Origin: a virus
Direction: 5' to 3' (one strand)
IMG/VR virus record: IMGVR_UViG_3300032246_000638
Span: 1-25,649 of that record
DNA: 25,649 nucleotides
Shown: positions 1 through 7,944 of the stretch, in pieces
Position numbering within the stretch: position 1 is the first letter of the stretch
Layout: each line of letters opens with the position of its first letter
Position numbers and translations under genes: made by a program
Notes under the pieces: model-generated
The model's database searches: none
Seen by the model: only the letters and a program-made list of their open reading frames with translations
Told to the model about the DNA's origin: nothing

Positions 1-918
1 TCATCTGCTGTCGGTATTCAATTTTTAGGTGGTTGGTTTATTAAAATTGATCATCCTATTATTACAGGTGTTACGGGCCAAACAGGTATTAATATTGTTT
101 CATCAAATACAGGCGCATTAGGTTGGGGTTCATACATGATTGAGATATTTCAATCATATTTGAATGGTATGACTTACGGCATTAAAACAAGTAAACAAAC
201 AAGCGATACTGTATCTAACACGCACATTAGCGTATACGACGGATGGGGGAATACCACAATATATCCATTGTATTTCCGTAATGTTAATACATTTAATATT
301 TATGGATTTACGCCAGAAGGCTGTACAGACGGCATAAACTTGGCTAATTGTTCTAGTGGATTAGTTCATTTAGGTGAAGCAGATTACTCAGGATATGCGG
401 TAAACTTCCCTGATAACACATGTAGCGGAATTTCAGTATTTCTACCAAGTTTAGCTGGTACAGGAACGGCTGTTAATACAACTAACTATACGCCAAACCT
501 ATATTTATCAAACAGCATTAGACTTAATGGTAATCCATCAGGTTCAGTTAATAACTATTACTATACTATGTCATCTGTATATAGTTATGGTCAATCAATG
601 TTAGAGACTGTAAACGGTGGCGGTTTTGATAGAAACTTAAGAACATACGATGATGTAAAACTTCAACGCTTATATAATGTAACTAGCATTAGTAGTGGTG
701 GTGTTGTAGGAACTAACTTAAGAGGAACTGCTACGTTTGCTGCGGCTACAACTAAAGCCGTTGCATTTGGTACTGCTGAACCTGACGCTTCCTACTATGT
801 AGCATTAAGCGGTAACGCAGCAGGATATTGTTGGGTGACAAGCAAAGCAACTACTGGATTTACTATTAACTGTTCTGCATCAAATAGTAATACGGTTGAC
901 TGGATATTAATTAGATAA
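1..918 (+). CDS. Tailspike / tail fibre protein, C-terminal part (5' truncated)
   Basis: The reading frame is open from the first base and ends at TAA 916-918, so at least 305 residues are seen and the start lies outside the window. The protein is rich in Gly, Ser, Thr, Asn and Tyr with many short beta-prone stretches and almost no charged helices. This is typical of beta-helical tailspikes and receptor-binding fibres. The last 60 or so residues (GTATFAAATTKAVAFG onwards, ending in TVDWILIR) resemble a terminal domain that I recognise from many phage tail proteins, probably a trimerisation or carbohydrate-binding cap. An ATG at 136 is internal to this frame, and nothing suggests that it is the true start. 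The role would be host surface recognition. The receptor and any enzymatic activity cannot be told from this fragment. Confidence 0.72.
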   Translation, partial: SSAVGIQFLGGWFIKIDHPIITGVTGQTGINIVSSNTGALGWGSYMIEIFQSYLNGMTYGIKTSKQTSDTVSNTHISVYDGWGNTTIYPLYFRNVNTFNIYGFTPEGCTDGINLANCSSGLVHLGEADYSGYAVNFPDNTCSGISVFLPSLAGTGTAVNTTNYTPNLYLSNSIRLNGNPSGSVNNYYYTMSSVYSYGQSMLETVNGGGFDRNLRTYDDVKLQRLYNVTSISSGGVVGTNLRGTATFAAATTKAVAFGTAEPDASYYVALSGNAAGYCWVTSKATTGFTINCSASNSNTVDWILIR

Positions 919-1346
919 TGACACAGCAATTAGCTACATCGATGCAGGAAAAAGTGAAAGCTTTGCAAAATGAATTGTCTAAGCTACCACAGTATGAACC
1001 TTTGACTAAGCACACGTTTCATGGCGGAATGTACTGCCGTGAAGTGTGGAGACCTGCTGGCGTATTAGTAATAGGCAAGGTTCATAAGAAAGAACATTTT
1101 TATATGATTGTATACGGCACCGTAGCGATTACAACGGATGATGGCGTAAAGAGTGTTACGGGTCCATGTCTATTAAGTAGTATGCCTGGAACTAAACGTG
1201 CCGTGTATGCTGAGACGGATACACTATGTATGACATTTCATCGTACTGATTCAACAACCGTTGAAGAAGCTGAAGCTGAAATGGTAGAAGAAGATGAAGC
1301 CGATATGTATAGTATTGGAAATAAAGTTAAAGGGGTATTAACATGA
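918..1346 (+). CDS. Cupin-like small phage protein
   Basis: This encodes 142 residues. The ATG shares one base with the TAA of the tail gene (TAATG), which suggests translational coupling. Residues about 35-115 look like a single cupin-type beta barrel: a GVLVIGKVHKKEHFYMIVYG segment with a His-rich first motif, then GTVAITTDDGVKSVTGP, then a TLCMTFHRTD strand. The C-terminal 30 residues are strongly acidic (a run of Glu/Asp around EEAEAEMVEEDEAD). Proteins like this are often found next to tail or ejection genes in podoviruses, but I know of no demonstrated role. The cupin fold is inferred from the strand and Gly pattern. Metal binding is possible but unproven. Confidence 0.6.
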   Translation: MTQQLATSMQEKVKALQNELSKLPQYEPLTKHTFHGGMYCREVWRPAGVLVIGKVHKKEHFYMIVYGTVAITTDDGVKSVTGPCLLSSMPGTKRAVYAETDTLCMTFHRTDSTTVEEAEAEMVEEDEADMYSIGNKVKGVLT

Positions 1347-2095
1347 CTTTTTGGGTAGCAGGTGCCGTAGTAGGAAGCTCAGTAATTGGCGGCGTATTAT
1401 CATCAAATGCCGCAAGTGATGCGGCGCAAACGCAAGCAGATGCAGCCAATCGTGCCGCCGACTTACAATATAAACAGTTTCAAGAACAACAAGCTACGCA
1501 AAAGCCGTTCTTAGAAGCTGGGTATAAAGGTGAAAACAGACTGTTAGACTTGTTAGGGCTTAGCGATAATACAGGCGCACAAGGTTATGGTTCTGCGGCT
1601 AAAAACTTTAGCATGGCTGATTATCAAGCTGATCCAGGATATGCGTTTAGACTATCTGAAGGTCTTAATGCACTTGATCGTACTGCCGCCGCACGTGGCG
1701 GTATGTTGTCAGGCGCGGCATTAAAAGGCGCTACACGTTATGGTCAAGACATGGCCTCACAAGAATATCAAAACGCGTATAACCGTTATCAGACTAACCG
1801 TGCAAACATCTTAAATCCGTTACAAAGTCTTGCAGGTCAAGGTCAAACAACAGCCAATACGTTAGGTAACGCAAGTCAAAACTATGCAACTAACGCAGGT
1901 AACGCGTATATGAACGCAGGTAATGCTGCTGCGTCAGGTTATGTGGGTAGTGCTAATGCGTGGAATAACGCACTCGGTGGTGCGACTAACTATTTTACGC
2001 AACAACAAATGATGAACCGAATGTTCCCTAGTGCGGGTGCAGCGGCGGCTAATGTACCTGCAGTTTATAATGCAGCGCCAAATTATATTGCTTAA
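1343..2095 (+). CDS. DNA-ejection / internal virion protein, small (DNA transfer protein-like)
   Basis: This encodes 250 residues. The start overlaps the previous stop as ATGA and is preceded by AAAGGGG. The first 25 residues form a hydrophobic Gly/Ala/Val/Ser segment (WVAGAVVGSSVIGGVL), followed by an Ala/Gln-rich helical stretch with many heptad-like repeats. A middle part (DPGYAFRLSEGLNALDRTAAARGGMLSGAALK) is very characteristic of phage proteins annotated as DNA transfer proteins in P22-like and related podoviruses. The second half is an Asn/Ala/Gly repeat region (NAGNAYMNAGNAAASG). Its position before two more large proteins of the same kind fits the usual set of three ejection proteins. 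Such proteins are packed in the virion and leave with the DNA to form a channel across the host envelope. Confidence 0.7.
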   Translation: MTFWVAGAVVGSSVIGGVLSSNAASDAAQTQADAANRAADLQYKQFQEQQATQKPFLEAGYKGENRLLDLLGLSDNTGAQGYGSAAKNFSMADYQADPGYAFRLSEGLNALDRTAAARGGMLSGAALKGATRYGQDMASQEYQNAYNRYQTNRANILNPLQSLAGQGQTTANTLGNASQNYATNAGNAYMNAGNAAASGYVGSANAWNNALGGATNYFTQQQMMNRMFPSAGAAAANVPAVYNAAPNYIA

Positions 2096-2105
2096 GGATT
2101 AAATC

Positions 2106-3404
2106 ATGGCTATTGACGCAAGTATTGCTTTAGGGATTAAACCAGTTCAGTTAGAGTCTCCGCTCAATCAGATGTCTAACGTCTATGCTTTGCAAAACGC
2201 AGCGCAATCTAATCAGCTTAATCAGTTGAAGATGGAAGAGTATAAAAAAGGATTGGCTGAAGAAGATCAGTTTAAAAATGCTTTGCTTTCATCTAAAGAT
2301 GACGCAGGCATTAAAAATGCTTTTTATAGCTTAGGCCAAAAAGGTGTTAAAGCGTATGCTGACTATCAAAAATCAAATGTTGAATCTAAAAAATTAGGGT
2401 ATGAAACTGACAAATTAAAAAATGATTTATTAGACGCTAAACTAAAGCAGTCTAAAGAATTTTTAAGTACAGTTACAACGCCAGAACAATACTTAGCGTG
2501 GCATGAAGCTAATCATTCTGATCCAGTATTAGGTCCTGCATTAGCTGCTAGAGGTGTAACGCAAGATACTGCACGTGCAGAAATAGAAGCGGCAATGGCT
2601 AAACCAGGTGGGTTTCAAGAACTATTACAAAAGTCTGCACTTGGGTTAGCTAAGTTTACTGAACTTAATAAACCAACAGTTCATGTTCAAAACTTAGGCG
2701 GCACTTCTAATTTAGTTTCTACACCAGGTTTAGGTGGCGCTCCTACAACATTAAGTGCTACTAAGATGACTGCAACACCTGGTGAGATTATGTCTGCGTC
2801 TACACAACGTAGAGGTCAAGACCTTACTAACGCACGTGAATTGCAACGTATTGAAATTGAAAAAGGTAAGAACTCACCTGAGTACATTGCAATGGAAGCT
2901 AGAATGAAAGAGCAAGGTAAAGGTCAAGCCAAGTTTGAAGTGGCTGCACCACAAGCTATTGCAACTGCTGAACAAGCGCTTACAAAAATTGATCAGTTAG
3001 TTGGTAAACCTGCAATTAAAGATAAAGTTACGGGTAAAGTTATTGAAGAGGGTACGCCTGCGCACCCTGGCTTTAAAGCAGCCGTAGGCGCATCGTCTTT
3101 AATCCCTACAATGCCTGGTAGTAAAGCAGCAGACTTTGAAGCTCGCTTAGATGAAATTAAAGGCGGCGCGTTCTTGGAAGCATATAATACGCTTAGGGGC
3201 GGTGGCTCAATTACTGAAGTTGAAGGTCAAAAAGCAACACAAGCAATTACACGTATGTCTACAGCACAAAGTGAAAAAGAATTTATTAATGCTGCTAGAG
3301 ATTTCCAAGATGTTATTCGCGCAGGTATTAAACGTTCTAAGGAAAAATTAGGTTCAAGTGGTTCAAATGTTGACGCATTATTAGAAAAGTATAAGGAGCG
3401 TTAA
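2106..3404 (+). CDS. Predicted ejection / internal virion protein, middle
   Basis: This encodes 432 residues, with an AAGGA site upstream of ATG 2106. I do not recognise a named domain. The protein is mostly helical, with Lys/Glu/Gln-rich stretches at about 45-110 (NQLKMEEYKKGLAEEDQF and following) that could form coiled coils. A low-complexity Gly/Thr/Ser linker lies near 195-225, and the conserved-looking C-terminal part contains PGSKAADFEARLDEIKGGAF and LRGGGSITEVEGQKATQAI. That last part is a pattern I associate with large phage structural or ejection proteins. It sits as the second of three consecutive genes of this type after the tail gene. The role is inferred from place and composition, not from a catalytic motif. 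Confidence 0.6.
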   Translation: MAIDASIALGIKPVQLESPLNQMSNVYALQNAAQSNQLNQLKMEEYKKGLAEEDQFKNALLSSKDDAGIKNAFYSLGQKGVKAYADYQKSNVESKKLGYETDKLKNDLLDAKLKQSKEFLSTVTTPEQYLAWHEANHSDPVLGPALAARGVTQDTARAEIEAAMAKPGGFQELLQKSALGLAKFTELNKPTVHVQNLGGTSNLVSTPGLGGAPTTLSATKMTATPGEIMSASTQRRGQDLTNARELQRIEIEKGKNSPEYIAMEARMKEQGKGQAKFEVAAPQAIATAEQALTKIDQLVGKPAIKDKVTGKVIEEGTPAHPGFKAAVGASSLIPTMPGSKAADFEARLDEIKGGAFLEAYNTLRGGGSITEVEGQKATQAITRMSTAQSEKEFINAARDFQDVIRAGIKRSKEKLGSSGSNVDALLEKYKER

Positions 3405-3405
3405 T

Positions 3406-5466
3406 ATGGCTACGCTTGATCAGTTAAATGCCGCATTAATAAAAGCTGATGCCGCAGGCAACGTTGAAGATGCAAAAGCATTTGCGTCTGAAATACGTCG
3501 CATGCGAGCAGAAACTACCATTAAGGCACCTGTCGTCAATGTAGGTGCGCAACCTGATGCAATACCTCAACGCGACATGATGCAAAAGTATGGCTATCCT
3601 GTACTAGAGACAGTATTGCCTGTAGCTGGCGGTCTTATTGGCGCTGTACCTGGCACCGTAGCAGGTCCAGCAGGTACGCTTATTGGCGGTGCAGCAGGAT
3701 CAGGGTTAGGTTACGCTGCGGCAAAACAGTTAGAAAATATTTATGAAGAACAAACAGGTAAAGCTAAACCTCAATCTTTAGCAAATAAAGCTTCTCAAGC
3801 TGGTATGGATGTGCTTACAGGTGCTGCATTTGACGTAGGTGGTAGATTAGTGTTACCGCCATTAGCTAAAGCAGCAGGCTGGGTTTGGGATGCTGCGTCA
3901 GGTAAACTTATTCAAGTTAAAGCAGGTAAGATTGTTCGTGAACTTGCAGGTGACGCTGTAGAGGCGGTTCGTAATGCGGCGGCAAGTGCGCCAGCTAATC
4001 TAACTGCAGGTCAAGCAACTGCAAATGTACGTGCGCCCGCAATTCAAACATTACAATCGCGTATGAACGCAAGAAATATTAATGAATCTACTAGGTTAGC
4101 TGAACAAGAAAATGCAGGAAATCTAAATCAACTTCAAACTTTAGCTGGTGGTTCCACACAGACAGCGTCTAAAAATGCACAAGCAGAAGCTAAGAACGCG
4201 CTTAATGCTAAACTAATTCCTACGCTTACAACTGAACTTAACACCGCTAATATAGCAGGTCAAGAGCTACCAAGATTACAAGGTGAAGCCGATAGGTTTG
4301 GTCAAGCCGCAGCTAATAAAGTTCAAGATGTACGTAGATTTACAGCAGCAGGCGAACGTGCGGGTGAACGCGCCGCTAATACAGTAACAGTATTAGGCCA
4401 GCCTCGCGTACCAGGTAGATACACTTACATGGGTGAGTTAGAAAAACAAGCTGAAACTCAAGCAACTAAAGCGGCTGAAGGATCGTTAGCATTTGGTGAA
4501 GCATCGCGTTTTGCACAACAAGCCGCAGATAGTCTTGCTGCACACGGATTAAAACCACTTAAGTCAGACGCAATTATAGTTAATTTAGCTCGTAAAGCTA
4601 ATGATCCAGCCTATGCAGGCAATGATTTAGTTGAAGGGGCCTTAAAAAACGTAGCGGATGATATTGCAAAATGGACTAAAAATGGCGGGGTGATTGACGC
4701 ATGGGCTTTAGATAGCATCCGTAAAAATTCAGTTAATGCTGCTATTCAACGTTTACGTCCTGGCATGGATCAAACAGCGCAAAAGAACGCAGCGGCTGAA
4801 GTTATAAGTCAAATTAAACCTGTTCTTGTTGATGCTATTGAAAATGCTGGCGGTACAGGTTATGGTAAGTATTTGGAAGATTACGCTGTAGGTCGTCAAG
4901 CAATTGCACAAACTAAACTTGGTGCAAAAGCAATGAAGCTATATGAAGAGTCACCAGATAAATTTATTGCATTAGTAGAAGGCCAATCACCAGAAGCAGT
5001 AGAAAAAATATTTGGTAAAGGTAGCTACAACATTGCTAAAGAGATGAGCTATGATGCTTTTTTAAAACTTAAAGGCATCTCATCCACGCTTCAACGCAAT
5101 CAATCAATGGCTGAACAAGCAAGTAAAGGTACTGAAAAGTATGGCGAAACGCTTAGAAATAGCCTAGGATTATTTAGAATACCTAATATTTTAAGTCCTA
5201 AAGTTGCTGTGACTAATGAAGCATTAAGTGTGCTAGAAGGTAAAATTAACACCAAAGTAATGAAAACATTGGAAGAAGGTATGCAATCAGGTAAGTCGTT
5301 AGCTAAACTAATTGACACTTTACCTGCAGAAGATAGAACCTTAGTCTTACGATTACTTAAATCTAAAACTGGTTCTCGTGCAGCGACCTTTGGTACTAAC
5401 GCATTAGTTAGAGACCCTTCATTTGATACAGAAGCATACAATAACCAAAACGCATTAGCACAATAG
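3406..5466 (+). CDS. Predicted ejection / internal virion protein, large
   Basis: This encodes 686 residues, with AAGGAG upstream of ATG 3406. Residues about 60-110 hold a Gly/Ala-rich hydrophobic segment with glycine-zipper spacing (VAGGLIGAVPGTVAGPAG, then GGAAGSGLGYAAAKQLENIYEEQTGKAKP). A stretch of this kind could insert in a membrane. The remainder is long, helical and Ala/Gln/Lys-rich, with no visible lytic transglycosylase motif. It is the last and largest of the three adjacent ejection-type genes, which matches the usual podovirus order. The likely job is to pass into or across the host envelope with the genome. An enzymatic domain too divergent to see by eye cannot be excluded. Confidence 0.6.
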   Translation: MATLDQLNAALIKADAAGNVEDAKAFASEIRRMRAETTIKAPVVNVGAQPDAIPQRDMMQKYGYPVLETVLPVAGGLIGAVPGTVAGPAGTLIGGAAGSGLGYAAAKQLENIYEEQTGKAKPQSLANKASQAGMDVLTGAAFDVGGRLVLPPLAKAAGWVWDAASGKLIQVKAGKIVRELAGDAVEAVRNAAASAPANLTAGQATANVRAPAIQTLQSRMNARNINESTRLAEQENAGNLNQLQTLAGGSTQTASKNAQAEAKNALNAKLIPTLTTELNTANIAGQELPRLQGEADRFGQAAANKVQDVRRFTAAGERAGERAANTVTVLGQPRVPGRYTYMGELEKQAETQATKAAEGSLAFGEASRFAQQAADSLAAHGLKPLKSDAIIVNLARKANDPAYAGNDLVEGALKNVADDIAKWTKNGGVIDAWALDSIRKNSVNAAIQRLRPGMDQTAQKNAAAEVISQIKPVLVDAIENAGGTGYGKYLEDYAVGRQAIAQTKLGAKAMKLYEESPDKFIALVEGQSPEAVEKIFGKGSYNIAKEMSYDAFLKLKGISSTLQRNQSMAEQASKGTEKYGETLRNSLGLFRIPNILSPKVAVTNEALSVLEGKINTKVMKTLEEGMQSGKSLAKLIDTLPAEDRTLVLRLLKSKTGSRAATFGTNALVRDPSFDTEAYNNQNALAQ

Positions 5467-5475
5467 GACTTTATC

Positions 5476-5736
5476 ATGGACGATCAAACAACGCGACTGA
5501 ATAGAATCGAAGAGAAGCTGGATAAGGTAGGCGAGGCAATCATCTCTTTAGCACGTATGGAAGAACGAATGGTAACGCTATTTGGGCGTATGGACTTATA
5601 CGATAAACGTCAGACGACAATGGAAGAACGTGTCACTAAGATAGAAGTAACACATGCAGGTAGCGCATGGGTCGAGCGTATCGTATGGCTGATTGTCGGT
5701 GGCCTTGTCATGGGGACTATCTATTTTGGTAAATAG
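5476..5736 (+). CDS. Coiled-coil protein with C-terminal membrane helix (XhlA-like, lysis cassette)
   Basis: This encodes 86 residues, with TAGGA upstream of ATG 5476. The first 60 residues are a charged amphipathic helix with heptads (LNRIEEKLDKVGEAI, then RMEERMVTLFGRMDLYD). The end is a single hydrophobic helix (IVWLIVGGLVMGTIYFG) followed by one Lys. This layout, coiled coil then terminal membrane anchor, is shared by XhlA-type haemolysin/holin accessory proteins and by several phage lysis-cassette proteins. The gene opens the lysis group, and its last 11 bases overlap the chosen start of the endolysin. It could be a holin partner or a membrane anchor for the ejection system. The topology is clear but the function is inferred. 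Confidence 0.6.
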   Translation: MDDQTTRLNRIEEKLDKVGEAIISLARMEERMVTLFGRMDLYDKRQTTMEERVTKIEVTHAGSAWVERIVWLIVGGLVMGTIYFGK

Positions 5737-6142
5737 CCGTAGTCTGTCAGACCTACACCCTAAAGTCAAAACGCTATGTGAGCAATTCATATCTTCATGT
5801 GCAAAGCAAAACATAGATGTATTGATTACATCAACCTATCGTGACGCTGAAAGTCAAACAGCACTCTACAATCAAGGTCGCACAACACCTGGTAAGATAG
5901 TCACTAATGCTAAGGCAGGTCAGTCGTTCCATAACTGGCGCGTAGCGTTTGACTTCTGTCCGATTGTCAACGGTAAATGTCAATGGGATAACAAAGCACT
6001 ATTTACTACTTGCGGAATCATTGCAGAAGAGCTAGGCTTGGAATGGGCGGGCAGATGGAGTGGTAGGATGAAAGAAACTGCACATTGTCAATTTAGTGGC
6101 GGATTAACTTTACAAGACTTCCAATCAGGTAAAACACTATGA
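5726..6142 (+). CDS. Endolysin, M15-family peptidase
   Basis: This encodes 138 residues from a TTG start at 5726. The start is chosen because GGGGA (5712-5716) lies 9 bases upstream and the protein then begins just before LHPKVKTLCEQF, where family members usually begin. An upstream in-frame TTG at 5693 would add 11 residues. The zinc-peptidase pattern is visible: STYRDAESQTALYNQG, then SFHNWRVAFDF with His69 and Asp76, then TAHCQF with His120. These correspond to the His-Asp-His zinc ligands of M15 peptidases, which in phages cut the peptide stems of peptidoglycan (L-Ala-D-Glu or D-Ala type). No signal peptide is seen, so export probably needs a holin. The stop overlaps the next start as ATGA. 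Confidence 0.85.
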   Translation: MVNSRSLSDLHPKVKTLCEQFISSCAKQNIDVLITSTYRDAESQTALYNQGRTTPGKIVTNAKAGQSFHNWRVAFDFCPIVNGKCQWDNKALFTTCGIIAEELGLEWAGRWSGRMKETAHCQFSGGLTLQDFQSGKTL

Positions 6143-6327
6143 AGCAATGGTATAAATCTAAAGTCCTATGGTTTAATTTTATTGTCGGCGTAGGAGCAGC
6201 AAGTGAAGCGTCTCTTAATATTGTGCAAGGCTATTTTGATCCTCGTGTATATTTCGCTATTGTTACCATTATCTCTGGTATTAATATGGCTTTACGTTTT
6301 ATATCTACAACTAAGCTCACCAAATGA
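6139..6327 (+). CDS. Holin-like small membrane protein
   Basis: This encodes 62 residues, starting at an ATGA overlap with the endolysin and ending in an ATGA overlap with Rz. Two hydrophobic segments are visible, about residues 10-30 (LWFNFIVGVGAASEASLNIV) and about 37-56 (VYFAIVTIISGINMALRFIS), with a basic N terminus (MKQWYKSK) and a basic C-terminal tail. Size, two-helix topology and position between endolysin and spanin genes all point to a holin that forms the inner-membrane lesion for endolysin release. Holins are too diverse for assignment by sequence alone. The upstream coiled-coil membrane protein is the other holin candidate in this cassette. Confidence 0.65.
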   Translation: MKQWYKSKVLWFNFIVGVGAASEASLNIVQGYFDPRVYFAIVTIISGINMALRFISTTKLTK

Positions 6328-6779
6328 ATCTTTGGATACTATATTGGAAACAGATTGCCGTGGCCTGCGCTATTGTAAGCGCTGGTTTACTGGGCTACTA
6401 TCAAGGTTATGCAGGCGAAAAAGCTAAGTTTGATGCGTTTAAGCTAGAACTAAGCATCCGTACTGAAGCCTTGCAACAAAAGAATAATGCAATTGTCACC
6501 GAACAGAAACAAATTACTTCTAATGTAACGAAGGAATATGCAAATGCTATCAAGAAACTTAATGCTTACTACGCTGCTCACCCTAATATTAAATGGGTGC
6601 GCAACACAGATACCCGTGACGTGTCCGACATATCCGACACCACCGAAAGCATTGATGGAAAAACCGAAAGCGATGTACCTAGTACCGTCGACGCTAGTCC
6701 CTTAGATTGCGCGTCTGACGTCTTACAATTGCTACACTTACAAGAGTGGGTTAGAGACCAAGAAAATGTTAATCGATGA
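6324..6779 (+). CDS. Rz-like i-spanin
   Basis: This encodes 151 residues. The start overlaps the holin-like gene as ATGA. An N-terminal signal anchor (residues about 8-28, IAVACAIVSAGLLGYYQGYAG) is followed by a long charged helical periplasmic region (EKAKFDAFKLELSIRTEALQQKNNAI and on), as in inner-membrane spanins. The C-terminal half is Asp/Ser/Thr-rich, with a final helix (SDVLQLLHLQEWVRDQ) typical of Rz-type proteins. The partner Rz1-type lipoprotein is encoded inside this gene in another frame at 6544-6705. Together they would span the periplasm and fuse inner and outer membranes at the last step of lysis, so the host should be Gram-negative. The last 14 bases overlap the next gene. Confidence 0.75.
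   Translation: MNLWILYWKQIAVACAIVSAGLLGYYQGYAGEKAKFDAFKLELSIRTEALQQKNNAIVTEQKQITSNVTKEYANAIKKLNAYYAAHPNIKWVRNTDTRDVSDISDTTESIDGKTESDVPSTVDASPLDCASDVLQLLHLQEWVRDQENVNR
6544..6705 (+). CDS. Rz1-like o-spanin lipoprotein embedded inside Rz
   Basis: This encodes 53 residues in the +1 frame relative to Rz and lies wholly inside it. The start at ATG 6544 is chosen because GAAGGA (6530-6535) lies 8 bases upstream. ATG 6538 and ATG 6562 are in-frame alternatives. The protein begins with basic MLSRN, continues as a hydrophobic signal (LMLTTLLTLIL) and reaches a lipobox-like LNGC with Cys19. After that cysteine come about 35 residues with eight prolines (CPTYPTPPKAL and KPKAMYLVP). A short, proline-rich lipoprotein encoded out of frame inside Rz is the classic o-spanin arrangement. 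The Asn at lipobox position -2 is not the commonest residue but is tolerated. Even so, the combination of ribosome binding site, signal, lipobox and location is hard to get by chance. Confidence 0.8.
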   Translation: MLSRNLMLTTLLTLILNGCATQIPVTCPTYPTPPKALMEKPKAMYLVPSTLVP

Positions 6780-7944
6780 AGGCTTAAAGGTTTACGCAAC
6801 AGAACGACAATCAGAATACATAGATGCAGTCAACGAATACGGTGGAATTAGGTCTGCCGCCAGATCATTAAACCTTAACCATAGCACAATTGTAGAAGCC
6901 CTTGCGCAACTACGTCGCCGTGCTGCCACAAGCGGATACGCACCTGAGCAAGACATGGTGCGACCTGTACCAGAGCCGTTCATTGTTAGAGGTGTGTCAA
7001 CCTATTACAACGCTGAAGGTAAAGCGTCAGGTCAATGGGTCAAGTCTAAGATAGACGACAGCAAACTAGAGGAAACAATTAGACAGTTTGTATTAACTCT
7101 AGCTGAAGGCGTAAAAGGTCTAGCGCCCTTAATAGAAAAACCAAAACTAAACAGGTCAGATGTTATGACTGTTATCCCTATGGGTGATCCGCATTTCGGA
7201 TTACATGCTTGGCATCAAGATGCGGGGGATGACTTTGATTTAGAGATTGCAGAGCGATTAACTTGTAATGCAATTGACAGACTGATTGCAAGCTCGCCTG
7301 ATTCTGAAACGGCAATGTTGCTTAACTTAGGCGACATGTTTCATGCAGACAACCAAAAGAATGTAACTAACTCAGGCCATCAACTTGACGTTGACGGACG
7401 CTGGGCAAAGGTACAGCAGATTGGGCTTCGCGCCATGATTTACTGTTTACAACAGTTACTAAAAAAACACACTAAAGTAATATTTAGGATTAACAAAGGC
7501 AACCATGACGGTCATTCATCTTACGCGTTAGCGTTAATGATTTCATGTTACTTCCATAACGAGCCTAGAATTGAAGTAGACTTGTCACCTGCCGTATCTT
7601 GGTACTATCAGTTTGGTAAAGTTTTAATCGGGTCTACGCATGGCGACACAATCAAAGGTAGAGACATGTTGTCTATCATGGCTGCGGATAAGCCAGTCCA
7701 ATGGGGCGAATCTAAATTTAGATATTGGTATGTTGGACATGTACACCATAAAGAAGTAAAAGAATATCATGGCGGTACAGTAGAATATTTTAGAACACTT
7801 GCAGCTAGAGATGCTTGGCATCAAGGACAAGGTTACCGTGCGGGTCGAGATATGTGTGCTATAATTTTACATAAAGAACATGGCGAAATTGAACGACATA
7901 CTTGCGACATTGGACTGATTGATGAAAGCACTACAGACGCGTAA
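6766..7944 (+). CDS. Metallophosphoesterase with N-terminal HTH-like region
   Basis: This encodes 392 residues. Its ATG lies inside the last codons of Rz (14-base overlap). The calcineurin-like metallophosphoesterase motifs appear in order: MGDPHFG (about 138-144), LNLGDMFH, INKGNHDGHS, STHGD, and YVGHVHHKEV near 325. These supply the Asp, His and Asn ligands for two metal ions, so an active fold is likely. Residues 1-60 look like a helix-turn-helix (YIDAVNEYGGIRSAARSLNL, then STIVEALAQLRRR), which would give DNA contact. Proteins with this domain pairing are common in phages near lysis or early genes. The substrate is unknown, and DNA processing or nucleotide hydrolysis are both possible. 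It overlaps the following HNH gene by 23 bases. Confidence 0.8.
   Translation: MLIDEGLKVYATERQSEYIDAVNEYGGIRSAARSLNLNHSTIVEALAQLRRRAATSGYAPEQDMVRPVPEPFIVRGVSTYYNAEGKASGQWVKSKIDDSKLEETIRQFVLTLAEGVKGLAPLIEKPKLNRSDVMTVIPMGDPHFGLHAWHQDAGDDFDLEIAERLTCNAIDRLIASSPDSETAMLLNLGDMFHADNQKNVTNSGHQLDVDGRWAKVQQIGLRAMIYCLQQLLKKHTKVIFRINKGNHDGHSSYALALMISCYFHNEPRIEVDLSPAVSWYYQFGKVLIGSTHGDTIKGRDMLSIMAADKPVQWGESKFRYWYVGHVHHKEVKEYHGGTVEYFRTLAARDAWHQGQGYRAGRDMCAIILHKEHGEIERHTCDIGLIDESTTDA

Noticed and set aside
5100-5477. Minus-strand open frame of 125 codons opposite the large ejection gene
   Set aside because: It is antisense to a clear long coding region, has no ribosome binding site and no recognisable protein features.
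6203-6427. Plus-strand hydrophobic open frame of 74 codons overlapping the holin-like gene and Rz
   Set aside because: The hydrophobicity mirrors the membrane segments of the holin-like gene in another frame. The true nested lysis gene is the 53-residue Rz1 at 6544-6705.
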